From Ciborinia camelliae (taxonomy: Eukaryota; Ascomycota; Leotiomycetes; Helotiales; Sclerotiniaceae): a stretch of DNA of 64,000 nucleotides. Within the stretch, counting starts at the first letter, position 1; every line of letters starts with the position of its first letter. The stretch lies in the NCBI GenBank assembly GCA_025890175.1, contig JANPYM010000003.1, positions 1,957,795-2,021,794 on the forward strand, given 5' to 3'. Both the position numbers and the translations under genes were made by a program. Below are positions 1 through 12,107 of this stretch, piece by piece. The notes under the pieces were generated by a model. The model searched no databases and was not told the DNA's origin. It was given only the letters and a program-made list of their open reading frames with translations.

Positions 1-557
1 TCTAAAACTTCAGAATATTCCAAACATCGCAAGCGGCGGTATGTATTGTATTCCAGGCACTGAAACCAAGTTAGCAAAAGAGAATGAGTACCTAAGAAAT
101 TATATTCCTAAATGGCAAAAGAGTTCATGCGCCACAAGGCGCACTAATCTCTGTTCGTTGCTGGCCGTGTGCATCCCTGACTCCGAAGGGATCGATTCCT
201 CCCCACAGAGATACCACTTTCTCACCTCGAGCTGTCGTGTCTGACCGTTAAGACAGATTGCCGCTTTGTCAATACCACCATTTGACGAAGAGAGATGCAA
301 TATCTGGGGTTATGAAGGTCAGGCGAATGGAGTGAAAGATGCAAATGTAACAAACATCATAGAAGCGAAACTAGGCCGGCGATGGACGGAGAAATGAAAT
401 GATATAAATGATAAAAGATAGTACCTTGCGCAAATTCTTCTGTCATCTATTGTATCCAAAATATATCTTCTCTCTAGTTGATCTAAAGTCTAAGTATGAA
501 ATATAGTGAGCGCTGAAATATCCTCTCCAATTCCACCCAACTTAATATTATATCCCA
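1..557. other. Left-edge intergenic sequence
   Basis: No gene supported. The short open frames here lack a family motif, a signal peptide or matching splice sites. The right part is probably the 3' flank of the LRR-kinase gene, which ends at 558 on the minus strand. Confidence 0.6.
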
Positions 558-1889
558 TTAAGCACCCAACTCCATACAAATTTCAGAAAACGATGGTCTA
601 TCCATAACAATAGGATTGGTACACTTGTAATGCAATCGATTCAACTCCTCAATAGCATACCCTTCTTTCTCATCCCAAACACCGATATCCTCCCCAGCAA
701 CAACATTTCGCGCCACCAATCCCAACATATCTTCAATCAAATGACCGAATGCGAAAACTTCCATCTTTTCAATTGCGCTTGAGTGTTCATAATCTTTCTG
801 GTAAATTGTTGCAGCGCCGAAGTCTCCAAGAAGTGCATGGCCAGAGTTATCGATCAGGATATTATGAGCGTACAAATCTCCATGGGTGATTCCTCTCTCA
901 TGGAGATGCATACTAGCTGATGCAATAGAGATTAGGATTTTGCGGCATTTTTCGATCGAAAAGACGGTTCCTGGATGAAATGCATCACGAGTACAGCTGT
1001 CAAGAGTCGGTGGAAGGCCCAAGTTGGTATAATGTGGAGGAATGAGCTCGAGTACCAATCCTCTCTTTTCTGGATGACCATGAATCTTGCCGATTGGATC
1101 AATGAGATTCGGATGACGGCCTGCAGCAATACATGCATTCATTTCGTCTGCAGGTACACCGTCACTGGTCACTTCGCCTTTAAACAACTTGACAGCGACA
1201 TCCTTTTCGGAAGTTTGTGACTTCCACACACCCTTTGAAATTATACCAGAAGCACCTTCTCCCAAAAGTTCATGCACTTCTAGATCCAACCAAGCAATAT
1301 CATCCAATATCGGATTGTCTTCATTCGATGGAGTACATGGGTTTCCAGAGAACGAAAGAAATGATAATTCGGGAAGACTGAGCAACCAAGTAGGTAATTG
1401 AGCGATATTGTTAGCTGACAGTCTCAGTAAGCCCAACTTACGGCAATGAGACATTTCATCAGGGAGAGTGTTTAATCGATTCCCTGCTAGCATGCATTTT
1501 TGAAGTCGATGACATTGTCCAATACTCTTGGGTAGAGATTCAATCTTGTTATTGGTAAGGATCAACCAGCGTAACTTGCGCGGAAAGGCTCCTTCAGGGA
1601 TTGTAGTCATGCCATTGTTCTTGAAGGCAATCATTTCTAGTGAACGACACTGAGCTAATTCTTTGGGGAAGGTGGTGAAGTTGCAGTCGGAGAAGAAAGC
1701 AACCTTAAGTTTGTGAAGTCGGTGGATGTCATTGGGAAGTGTGGAGAGAAGATTATTGGAAAGATCAAGGATCTCGAGGGTGTCGTAGAGATCCAAGATC
1801 TCCCGGGGAAACTCAGTGAGGCCACATGATAACTTCAGTCGTCTTGTTCCTTTGTATTTTCCCGCGTGGAGATCCTCGAAAGACTGCAT
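558..1889 (-). CDS. Leucine-rich-repeat protein kinase, intronless
   Basis: A 443-aa single-exon protein. Residues about 15-185 are seven or so leucine-rich repeats of the short LxxLxLxxNxLxxLP type. Residues about 203-443 are a protein kinase domain. Visible motifs are the glycine loop GEGASG (210-215), the ATP lysine in VAVKLF (Lys234), the catalytic loop HGDLYAHN (336-343, Asp338) and the metal-binding DFG (356-358). The activation segment is very short: about ten residues after DFG the chain runs into a helix-F-like stretch (EKMEVFAFGHLIEDML), and no APE motif is visible. There is no signal peptide or membrane segment, so it is probably cytoplasmic. LRR domains usually bind proteins; the substrate is unknown. 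It is divergent from ARP4 across about 590 bp. LRR-plus-kinase fusions are uncommon in fungi, so origin by transfer or an old rare family is possible. Confidence 0.85.
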   Translation of the reverse strand: MQSFEDLHAGKYKGTRRLKLSCGLTEFPREILDLYDTLEILDLSNNLLSTLPNDIHRLHKLKVAFFSDCNFTTFPKELAQCRSLEMIAFKNNGMTTIPEGAFPRKLRWLILTNNKIESLPKSIGQCHRLQKCMLAGNRLNTLPDEMSHCRKLGLLRLSANNIAQLPTWLLSLPELSFLSFSGNPCTPSNEDNPILDDIAWLDLEVHELLGEGASGIISKGVWKSQTSEKDVAVKLFKGEVTSDGVPADEMNACIAAGRHPNLIDPIGKIHGHPEKRGLVLELIPPHYTNLGLPPTLDSCTRDAFHPGTVFSIEKCRKILISIASASMHLHERGITHGDLYAHNILIDNSGHALLGDFGAATIYQKDYEHSSAIEKMEVFAFGHLIEDMLGLVARNVVAGEDIGVWDEKEGYAIEELNRLHYKCTNPIVMDRPSFSEICMELGA

Positions 1890-2477
1890 GTTGGAAAGGT
1901 GTTTTTAGGTTGAGGGGGAGGTTGGCTAGCAATGCGTATAGTGTGTCGGGTGACGGTGCTTCGTGGAAATATACCAAGACAAATAGGTTCAAAAATATAC
2001 TTCAAATCACGGAGAACATATACTGCTGGCTAATATCTGAATGAGACTCAAAAAGGGATGAGATGAAGCTGAAAGGCAGATGTTGAGTTTCGGATCGGGT
2101 TGTTCCAGCTCCGAGGCACAAGTAAAGAGCATATTTGCTATCAATTCTATAGATCTTATGTCAAGAACTTGAAGTAAAGAAGATATTTATTAGTACAAAT
2201 GAAGATTTATCCTGAGATTTCATTCTGAGAATATTTTTGATAAAGTCGGGTCAAGAGATTCAAAAGCTCTCGCCTTCATCGAGAGGTCATTCGCTTCAAC
2301 CTTCCACACTCCGCGCAAAGTGAATCCCTGTTTCGCCTAAAACTGCTGATAAATGCAAGCTGCAACTTTCATGAATTCGAGCGCATGTACATCTAGAAGA
2401 CTGACGCGACAACTCTTCAGCCTTCTAAATATTTTCGCTCATATCGTCCGAAACCACCGCCCTACCTTCTTGTTATC
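1890..2477. promoter_or_regulatory. Divergent promoter region, LRR-kinase / ARP4
   Basis: A 588-bp spacer between two head-to-head genes that must hold both 5' UTRs and promoters. No individual binding site is asserted. The stretch before 2478 is pyrimidine-rich, as is common ahead of fungal start codons. Confidence 0.5.
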
Positions 2478-3937
2478 ATGGCATCACAAACAATGAATTC
2501 GTCAATGCAACCGACAGATGTTTACGGAGGAGGTAAATTCTTTTTGCCAGCCACCTGATAAGTTCATGAATACTTTACTAACAATATCAATTAGATGAAG
2601 TATCAGCCATTGTAATTGATCCTGGATACTCAAGTATACGCGCTGGTTTTGCAGGAGAAGATACGCCCAAATCTTTCATCAACTCACATTACGGCGTTCG
2701 CGATGGACAATCGTTTTACGGCGACAATGCGATTCACAACCCCAGCGCAAACCTCGAAATCCGCAACCCAATGAACAAAGATGGTATCGTTGAAGACTGG
2801 GATACCGCAGAACAACTGTGGAAATATGCTATTACGTCAAGACTTACGAGCTTTCAGCAGGCGGATCCTAGAACCAATGGACTAAATGATAAGCCGGAAG
2901 AGATGGAGGTTGATATGGATGTGGACGGGCGAGAGAAACCATTGGAAGAGCATCCATTGTTGATGACTGAAACCGCGTGGAATACAGCCAAGTCGCGAGA
3001 GAAGGCTATCGAAGTAGCTATGGAATCCTGGGGAAGCCCCGCCTTTTGGCTCGCGCGAAATAGCGTTCTCGCAGCATTTGGAGGTGGCAAGGCTACAGCA
3101 TTAGTAGTCGACGTCGGAGCATCGAATGCATCGGTTATTGCCGTACACGATGGACTTGTCCTCAAGAAATCAGTACAAAGATCCCCTCTGGCTGGCAATT
3201 GGCTCTCCTCTCAAATTCGCACCCTGTTCAACACCGTAGAACCAAAAGTCGAGCTCACTCCACATTTTATGATTTCATCGAAAACCCCCGTCGATGCAGG
3301 CGCTCCGGCCCAAGTTACCTACCGCAACTTCAAGATTCCTCCTACGCCCAGTTTCCGCGCTCTCGAAGAAGAACGTGTCCTAACAGAATTCAAAGAATCG
3401 GTTGTACAAGTTTGGGGTGGACCAAATCGATTGAATGCTACCACGGGACCAGGAACCACGAATGTGGATTATGCGAAGCAGCAACCAGGGCGTGTATTCG
3501 AGATGCCGGATGGTGCGAATCAGATGTGGGGTATAGAGCGATTCAATGTAACCGAAGGTATGTGGGATGAAAAGGCCGCATTACCTTCAGACAACGAGCC
3601 CGCTCCTACAAAGGCCCAGACTCTTCCTGAAATGATCAAGGCCTCGATTGGAGCGGTTGATATGGATCTGCGGTCACATTTGTTGCAAAATATTATCATC
3701 ACAGGTGGTAGCACGTTGCTTAATGGATTTATGGATCGTTTGAATAGCGAGTTGGCACTTCTATACCCTGGCGGGAGAATTAAGTTACAAGCTGCTGGTC
3801 TTACACAAGAGAGAAGATTTGGTGCATGGATTGGAGGGAGTATCTTGGGGAGCTTGGGAACATTCCATCAAATGTGGATTTCGAAGAAGGAATACGAGGA
3901 ATTTGGTGCGAGTATTGTGGAGAAGAGATGCAAATGA
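2478..3937 (+). CDS. ARP4: Actin-related protein 4 (nuclear ARP, chromatin complexes)
   Basis: Two exons, 2478-2532 and 2595-3937, give 465 aa; the 62-bp GT-AG intron splits the Asp codon after YGG. The start at 2478 gives MASQTMNSS and is followed by the actin-fold phosphate-loop region DPGYSSIRAGFAGEDTPK (about residues 27-44), which is diagnostic of Arp4. Further actin signatures are VVDVGASNASVIAVHDG (phosphate 2) and IIITGGSTLLNGF (adenosine region). An acidic insert EEMEVDMDVDG lies in the middle. Yeast Arp4 is a 489-aa subunit shared by NuA4 acetyltransferase and the INO80 and SWR1 remodellers and binds nucleosomal histones; the same nuclear role is expected. Other ARPs are unlikely given the N-terminal DEVSAIVIDPG sequence. 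Confidence 0.95.
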
Positions 3938-4160
3938 AGAAACTTCCTATTTCCATGATTATGGCAGAAACGATAAAAGTTGAAATGCTTTAGATTTATG
4001 GTGGCGAGGAATGAAAGTTGGGAGTGGGAACTGGCCTGGCGTTGGGGGAGTTAAAAGTGTGCGCTGACATTGAGATATAATACCTTCGATTCTAGAATAT
4101 GTGCACAATGAACTTCATGGCAAATCTAAATCTTCTCTTTCAATTTGAGATAATTGTGCT
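3938..4160. other. Convergent 3' flanks of ARP4 and D-serine dehydratase
   Basis: Only 223 bp separate the ARP4 stop from the stop of the opposite-strand dehydratase gene, so their 3' UTRs probably overlap or abut. Confidence 0.6.
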
Positions 4161-5878
4161 TTACCATCCTCTCCATCTAACCCAGACATCAATAATCTCA
4201 TCTTCTTTTCCCTCTCGAGTCTCATCCACAATTAGATACCAACCATATCCTGCACCAGCGATGCATGCGTGATTAGGCCAGATACGAACTTTTTGACCGA
4301 TGGCGAGTTCCGAGTCGTTTTTGCCCGGGTTGGTGAGGATACTGTGTTCTTGGGAGATGCGGGAAATTTGCCACTTGGTTATGTTAGTTGGTGATCATTT
4401 TACTTTCCGGGGAAGGGGGAATGCGTACTCCAGAATAACTTTCAGGACCTGTATTAGGCAAGACGAAAGAAGTGCGGTTCCACGGTGAGAGAATTCCCCA
4501 GCCGGGATATGCTTTGCATGGTTCGCGACCCAGGGCTAGAGTACCCGCTGTGATGAGGGCTTCGGGAGACCCAGATTCGCCTCGAGAGGGGTAAAGGGAG
4601 GCAATTTCGGCGAGGATTGTGATGGCTACGGAAGACCACTTTGCGTGTGTCAGTTCATGGGGCTGGGAAAATTGAGAACAGAGATCTTACATCAATTAAA
4701 TCTTCTGGCAATGCATGTGTAGCTAGTTGTTGCATGTCAAGCATTGGATACACTCCAGCATGAACCTCAATGACACAACCTCCATCATTAATGGCTCCGA
4801 TGGTGGCTTTGAGAGCTGAAATTTCATTCGATTCTTCAGAGGAAGTAGACGGGAGAAGAAGGTTACGAATAGCACTAGAGGTTGGGGTAGATCCTACAGA
4901 AAGCACGAGGGGTAATATAGTAGCAGCGGCCGAGTGGACCTCTTGAGATGTAACGAGGAGGGCCTCGAGTTCTTGGCGAAGATAGTCGAGAGCTTCAGTT
5001 TGAGAATTGGAGGAATAGGAGTGACCAGCATGCGAGTATAGTCCGTAGAGTGCACATACATTGCGATTGGCAAGAGATAGGACGGAGGAGATTAGTTTGG
5101 AGCAGGTTTCTGTACCTGGAATGACACCAGCTCGGTGGCCTCCCATGTCTATTTTGATGAAGATGAGAGGCGGGATGTTCGTTTTGGTGTGGATGGCGGC
5201 GACAGAGCGGAGCTGGGATGGATGGTCGATCATGAGGGATAGGCCGTTGGGCCCAAGGGTCGTGGAAACTTTTGATAGTCGATCGACTACGCCTGAGGTG
5301 AGGGGGAAACTGTATAGTAACTAGGATTTGTAAAGATATGTCTATGTAGAGGTGGAATTAAGGCGAACTCACATTGACAGCTCTTCCCTTGTGCTTGTAC
5401 TCGAGGAGGAGAGGGACGATATTCTCAGCTTCAACTACTGTTGAAACGACGATATTGGCCGGTCCAGATCCATCTCCGACTTGTAACCTTGTCAATTCCG
5501 TCGTCTTTCGGATTTGTCAGTGTGAATATTATGTATAGATTAACCTTATGGATGCTCCAGTCCATATATGGTTTCGCCCTTTGGAAAAACAAAAAGGTGT
5601 ACAAACCATCATCAAACCAAGAACAGTAATACTGCTGTAGATGAAGACAAAGTGGGTGATAAGATGCAAAAAATAATGTATACCTTATGGGTTTTGATAT
5701 GAGCTCTCCACCTGCAGTGTAAAGAGTCTACGGCCTCGAGCATACTAGTACAATTCTTCTTCAATATCGAAAGATCAAGTACAGCTGCAGGGCAAGGTAC
5801 ATCATGTAGTGGTTTACCCACATATTCCTTCACAAGTTCTTCTCTCGAAGCATAGGGAAATAAGGAAACAGATTCCAT
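4161..5878 (-). CDS. DSD1: D-serine dehydratase (PLP- and zinc-dependent, DSD1 type)
   Basis: Five exons on the minus strand (5878-5684, 5504-5373, 5320-4691, 4638-4429, 4373-4161), all joined in phase 0, give 459 aa. The fold is the alanine racemase-like N-terminal barrel: HIKTHK (60-65) holds the PLP lysine, probably Lys62, and IKIDMGGHRAG and YSHAGHSY follow the family pattern. The C-terminal PNHAC (His424, Cys426) supplies the zinc ligands typical of eukaryotic D-serine dehydratase. The enzyme converts D-serine to pyruvate and ammonia, detoxifying or using D-serine in the cytosol. Bacterial D-threonine aldolase-like enzymes share the fold, but the HxC zinc motif and length match yeast Dsd1 (about 430 aa). 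An internal Ser-rich stretch (LLPSTSSEESNE) looks like a lineage-specific loop. Confidence 0.92.
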
Positions 5879-6719
5879 GATTGAATGGAAAAGAATGGAA
5901 AAGATGTAGAATAAAGGAAAGAGATATAGAGTAAAGGAAAGTAGAGTGATGATTAAAAATAAAGAGCTACCTAGTACCTACTTGTTGTTACTTCAACAGG
6001 TACCAGTACCTCCAGCTATATATGGTGCAGGTGGAGGGCGATGTCACTGGTGGGGTATGAGCCGATAGAGTTTGTATGATATTGATAGGATACAAGGCCC
6101 TGCATCGTGCATCACGATAAAGAACATGCATGGTATTAGCAAAACCTTCTACCTTACCTACGGTACAGAAAATGGCTGTACTGAGGGACATTTGAGTTTA
6201 TTGAGACTTTCCTTAAAATCTTGAAGTACTTGCTAATGGATTGTGTACCTAATATTGAAAAACTCCTCAAGTTGTGAGATTACCAAGGTAGGTAGAGGTA
6301 GGTAGGTAGGTATCAGGTTTGATATCAAGCTTGCCCAGAGCATGAGCATTCCATTCCACCTGGGCATTCCAATTGCATCAATTGATTTCCCCGCAAAGTG
6401 AAGACGGTGTGATTTGATTGGTCGTTTATTCAAGCCACCCACCACTTTATTACGGATAATATTACACGCCAACCGTGCAATTCCGTGGTCATAATTCTAA
6501 ATTCCATTTCCATTCAACCTGCAACCCACAACTACAACCAATTTATCAGCTTCGACGATTTTTCCACGACGACCTTACAATTAACCCCCAAACCGTTTGC
6601 GAATTCGATTTGAGGAATATTGTTTCCGACAGCGACTTTTCTTGCGCAAATCATATTTGAATGATCAAGGCCATTTCGGCGCATCATCACTCTTGGGAGT
6701 GATCAGCCAAGTCGCAAAG
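5879..6719. promoter_or_regulatory. Divergent spacer, DSD1 / TAF1
   Basis: An 841-bp spacer. A run of GGTA repeats lies at about 6286-6312, one of the many spacer-restricted CCTA/TAGG elements in this window. The part just before 6720 is C/T-rich leader sequence. No gene seen. Confidence 0.5.
6286..6312. repeat. (GGTA)n tract
   Basis: Short imperfect tandem GGTA repeat, about six units with one interruption, in the promoter-side spacer of TAF1. Confidence 0.85.
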
Positions 6720-9700
6720 ATGGCCGAATCCGAACCCAGACCCACGGAATTTACGCAATTTACAGAGATAGACTGGAAGCGTCAGGATGAAGAAGATGAA
6801 AGGGCCATGAAAAATTTATTAAATGATAGTTTGGAGAAGGGCGATGATGACCATGACCTTTTTGGCGATCGTCCTTTGGACGTGGGCGAGAAGGCAGACG
6901 ATGCGCAGGATTTCGAGGATATCAGCGATGACGATTTACCAGAGGAAGAAGAAGCCTCTCTGCCAAGCGCTGGCGATTTACCTGCCTTGACCGACGATGC
7001 TGGCACAAGCCACGATACCGATGATTTATTTGGAGAAGGCAGAGATTCTTCGCCATTCGGAAACCTCGATGATCATGTTGAAATACAAGATGGAGAATCG
7101 CAGGCTGCAGGAAGTACTGCCGAGGAACCAGCTGGAGAGCCAGCTGAGGAGGAAGATTTATTGGAGCTCAATTTTCCTGGCTACAATCAAGCTAGATTGA
7201 ACAACCAAGATCTTTCGATACCCGCTCCTGCAGAATCTGAAGGGGATCTAGCCAAGCAGTTATTTCCAAGTCTCAAACCTGGTGTCATATTGAATTTCAA
7301 CGAATTACTACCCCCAAAGCTCGCGCATTTCGTTCCAAAAGTACCAGTCAAGCAACCTAGACCTCTAAATCCTACAAAAGTCAGCTTAGACCTCGCTGCC
7401 GACCAAGAAAAATCTTTCCGCAGCAATCTAGGAACAGCGACAGGCGATAAGCTTAAACGTGCGGCTGAGGCAGAAGCTAAAGGACTTGTCGCAATTATCG
7501 AAGAATCTGCTGATGAGGCAGAGAATGAGGAAACCTTCGATTTTGAAGAACCAGCTGAGGATGAAAAGCTTGGAGGGGTGACTTGGGCGGATCTCCAGAT
7601 GATTTGTGATGACTGGGAATCTAAGATAAATTCTGCACATGACGTCGTTCAACTGGAGCCCATAGATGATCAGCCAATGGATGAGTGGGAGCGAGAGATC
7701 CTAGGACATTCGTCGAAACGAAGAAAGATCGAGCAACCAGAGCCAGACTACTTCAACATTCCTCAATTTGCTGTCCCATCTTTTGATAATTTGCAACAAG
7801 CTGTTGCTATCTCTGCAAAGCGCCCTTTCTTAGATTTGAATGATCCTCATCTGCTTTTAGAGGAGCTTAAGTTCACCTCGGCTGCCAAACGTCAACGCCT
7901 TGGTGGAAACTTCCGAGGAGGAAACAATATCATTTCTAAGAAATTGAGCAAGCGCTTTAACATTTCAAACGATGAAGCTTATGATGCTCTCAAGGAGAAT
8001 CACCAAAGCAAGGTTCGAGCAGCTATTGGAAATCTGATCGTCGAGCATAGTCTTCCTGCATTACGCCTTCAATGGCCATATTACAAGGTCAAATTGTACA
8101 CCAAGGATGCCAGAGCCCTACACCGACCAACCCTCAAATTCAATAAATGGCTCAGTCAGCCCATCACCTTTGACAAACCAGGCATGCGAAAGAAGAAGGA
8201 AGCTAGAACGATGTCTATCGCAGAAGTATTCAAGGAATCCAAGGATCTAACACTAGGTGACTTCTATTCTACTGCCACTCTAATCGAATATTCAGAGGAG
8301 CAGCCTATAGTACTTTCGAACTTCGGCATGGGCAATCGGATCATCAATTATTACCGACGAAGGGATGCGGAAGATCAGGAAAGACCATCTCCAGAAGACA
8401 AAATTGGCGATACTACCATTCTCCTCCCAGAAGACAAATCACCATTCGCAAACTTCGGTTTCGTGGATCCGGGCGAAACCGTTCGAGCTCTCCACAATGA
8501 AATGTATCGTACTCCGATATTCAAGCACCAACCAAAGCATACCGACTTCCTCTGCGTTCGAAGTTCTACGGGAGTCCACGGTACAACATGGCACCTTCGC
8601 AATATAGATAACCTCTTCGTCGCAGGGCAACAATTTCCATCCATAAAAGTGCCAACACCACACTCGAGGACTGTTACAAATGCTACCAAGAATCGAGTCA
8701 AGATGATTGCATTCAGAAAGATTAGACGTAGCGCCAAAAAGGATCTGAAAATATCCGACCTTACTCCCCACATCCTTGATACGAATGATATGCAGAACAG
8801 AACGAAGTTGAAGGAAATTCTCGTCTATGATAAGAATGAAAAAGTGTGGCGTCCAGAGGAAGGCACTATTATTCCTGACGAGGCAACTTTGCGATCCCTA
8901 GTCAAGCCTGAAGATGTATGCATGATTGATGCGATGCAAGTTGGACTTAGGAACCTCACAGATGCTGGTTATGCTTCCTTGTCTGAAAAAGAGGAAGGCG
9001 ATGATGCAACATTCGCCGACCGACCGCTTGAGCAAAAACTTACTCCCTGGAACACTAGCAAAGCTTTCTTGGACGCAACTTCGGGTAAAGCAATGCTTCA
9101 ACTTCATGGTGAGGGTGATCCATCTGGATGCGGGCTTGCAGTGAGTATGATACAAACCTCTATGAAAGGAGGCTATATTGGCGCTGTCCAAGGTCCAAAT
9201 GCTACATCTGCAGCTGCCATTGCTGCAGAGAGAAAGGCAAATGGTGGTCATACCTATAATGTTAAGAAACAAGATGAGCTTTACAACAACGCTATTCGTG
9301 ATATTTGGGAGAAGCAAAAGTCGACTTTGTCAGATACGAATGAACATCTTTCAAACGAATTGGAAGAAGTAGACGAGGATGAACGATTCGGCGTAGCACC
9401 CACCCCGCATTCCATGCCCACACCCGCACCTTACGATGATTCGTTCAGTCAAGTCAGCAGAGGCAGTAATATGGATAATTCCTCGGGCAAATTCATGCGT
9501 ATCACTCGCAAGATCAGAGTGGGCAATTATGGGCAAACCGAAGAACAGGTCGAGACGGTCAAAGATATTCGCGTTTGGAGAGAATATATTAAGCGTAAAA
9601 AGATGATGGAAGCTGCTGCTTCAGAGTAATTCTCACCAGCTCGCTTTTATTTTATTTTTTCTCGTTTCCGCTTGGAGATGATAGCTAACAGTGTTTTTTC

Positions 9701-10428
9701 AGTGTGTATTCCATCATTCCTTCGGGTGATGCAGAACTTGACAGAGCTACCCAACAACAGCATGTAATCCCTTACCCTCCTTCCACTCTCCACCAGCACC
9801 AATAGGTTGCAACTAACCACCTTGCCTACAGAGTCCAAATGGAACTCGACCGTCTCGAACGCAACAAAGACCGTCGCCACGCTCGTGAAAAGCAAAAGTC
9901 CAAACAATCCATGGCTGGCCAACAACTTCTTAACCCCGACTCTCCAGGTCCATCCGGAACCCCCATATCCAGCATTGAAAAGCCAACTGGTACTACGAGG
10001 AAGTGTGCAAATTGTGGCCAGACCGGTCACATCAAGACGAACAAAAAGTACTGTTCCCAATGCCAATTACTTAGCCCTTTTCTCTTCTCAGGTTAGGTTC
10101 TACCGCGGCTACAGCTACCAAAGGCTCACGCTGAGGTCGCTGTGTGTTTTTGCTCAAGGAGCCGACTCAACGAACTATTTTCCGCTCCATTTTCTTATGC
10201 ACGTGGAAGTATCCAAGGACCCGCATACTTCTCATTCCTCTTCGCCAATTGCTTTATTTTGTATCCCTTTTACATCGCGCATACACATAAAAAACATCAT
10301 TTGCTGACATACATCCTTTCCTAACACTCAGGCTCTGCCCCCTTTTGAATGGCACCATGAAACCCGAAGACGGCGCACCTAATCATGGCGGATTCGGTGC
10401 TATCCAAGCTCCACCGGCTTTTGGTTAA
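6720..10428 (+). CDS. TAF1: TFIID subunit 1 (TAF1), with C-terminal zinc knuckle
   Basis: Exons 6720-9625, 9703-9759, 9832-10047 and 10332-10428 give 1091 aa. The start at 6720 (MAESEPRP) is the first ATG after the leader. The N-terminal 250 residues are strongly acidic, as expected for the TBP-interacting end. The core DUF3591/TAF1 region runs from about residue 370 (DLNDPHLLLEEL) through NFGFVDPGE, TDFLCVRSS and GTTWHLRNIDNLFVAGQ. The tail carries a basic helix and the zinc knuckle CANCGQTGHIKTNKKLC, which needs the last 284-bp intron removed. There is no bromodomain, as in yeast. TAF1 is the TFIID scaffold in RNA polymerase II initiation. The second intron is uncertain: a GC-AG intron 9760-9831 with a good CTAAC branch point, or a 42-bp GT-AG intron 9764-9805, which would give 1101 aa; both keep the frame. 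Confidence 0.93.
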
Positions 10429-12010
10429 CTCGATGCAATTCTGGCACTGGCAAGCAGGTGATCGATATCTTCTGCGTCTTTTTCTTCGACTTACCTAAAC
10501 ATCATTTGACTTTCTTAAACCATTAAGATACAACGACATACATCTGCGAGAAAAATTACACAAGGCTTTCTGGTTTGGCGTACTTACCTTTCTCTTTCCC
10601 TCAACGAGAATTTCTGAAAACTCGGGGTGAGGCTGAATTATACATGGCGAGGGAGAGCTTGAAGAGAATTCTTGACAGACATAGTGACAGGAACGATTAC
10701 ACAGATCAGATGATAAAGAACCATCCGTGTCATTATGGCCTTAAACAATAACTCAAGCGGGAGGCATTGCGAAGGAATCGGCAGGGATACAGAGTAAGCC
10801 TTATCGCTAAGTCTGGGGTAATCCTACAATCACAACCTTTTAAGGTAAAAAAAATGCGAGGCTTACAGCTTCTTGGTTTTGGTATTGTTGGTGCGATGTT
10901 GGTTTGAAAACGGTCCGCACCGTTGCCGCTGCCGCTCGTCTAGCACACCTCACTCGATCGGAGAAAAGAAGAGCACGCAAGTTGGTCGGATGAAAATTTT
11001 GGTTCAGGGCTGAGATGGTATTCAGAAGGGCGGAGGCAAAAAGGTTAATTGTACAACACACAAAACTAAAGGACGTAGCGACACACGATACGATATGCAT
11101 CAGAAGGCGTTTTTTCATATTTCATTTGATTTTTTTTTTCTTAAACCAGTTTTCGCTTTCGGTTGGGGATACAATGGTTGGTTTCTAGACCTTTTTGGTC
11201 CCCGATTCTCCTCGCGGCTGGGTAATGATCGGCATCAATGTATGGCTAGGAGGTCTGGAGTTTGCGAAGGGTGGTTAGACGGATCTGATCTGCATAGCGT
11301 GGCACAGCATGGCATGGAAATTGCATGGGGGGGATGTGACAAGGGATGGCTTTCGCATACGATTAATGGAAAGGGTGGACAAAGTTTACGTGGTTCTTCG
11401 AGGCGTGCACCACGCACGTTGATCTTGCGAATGTCACGGTGACAGTTTGCTGACCGAGGCCCACGCGACATGAAGGTACAATAGCGTGTCATACAGCGGA
11501 GCTACAAATTTTAAAATAGGCATCCATCTTAGCTACCCCCGTGACAGTATAGGTAGGAAAATTCAAAAAATGTGATGGTAAACTTTTGATAAGGCCAATT
11601 TTGCGATTGGGTGAGATCTTGATTTTCACAATACCAAAAATTGAGTACAGTATTAAATATTTGCAATAAAGTTGTATTTGAATGCAAGAAGAAATAAAAA
11701 ATTGCCTCGACAGGAAGGAATACTACACTTCAAGATTCGAAAAAACTACCGACTTCTGTATAATTTTTTAGAGAAGTTTTGCTTGATGGTTATTATTTAG
11801 GTACGAGGTATGGCGCCTTTCGAATATCGCATGGAAAGTTCCATTGGGGGGGGAAGAGGAGAAGAGCAGAGGAGCAAGTCGAAAAGAGAAATTTGATAAC
11901 CGAATCTAGCGATTTCATACCTAGGTAGATAAGTATTGAACTATTGATATGGACATCGCCATGTTCGTTTTCGTCCATTTACTCCCAACAAGGATGGTGA
12001 CACCAGATAG

Positions 12011-12030
12011 ATACCTAGGTACCTAGGTAT
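12011..12030. repeat. Perfect 20-bp palindrome built from CCTAGGTA
   Basis: ATACCTAGGTACCTAGGTAT equals its own reverse complement. Related elements lie close by at about 11918, 12084 and 12232. Confidence 0.95.
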
Positions 12031-12107
12031 CATATGTTGGGGCTGTATGGGTAGAGCCGTTGAAGAATACCAAAAATACATTATCTAGGTAGGTAGGTAT
12101 TGGATGT

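Noticed and set aside
9647..10066. 139-codon minus-strand frame opposite the TAF1 end
   Set aside because: It overlaps TAF1 exons 2 and 3 that encode the zinc knuckle; a shadow frame.
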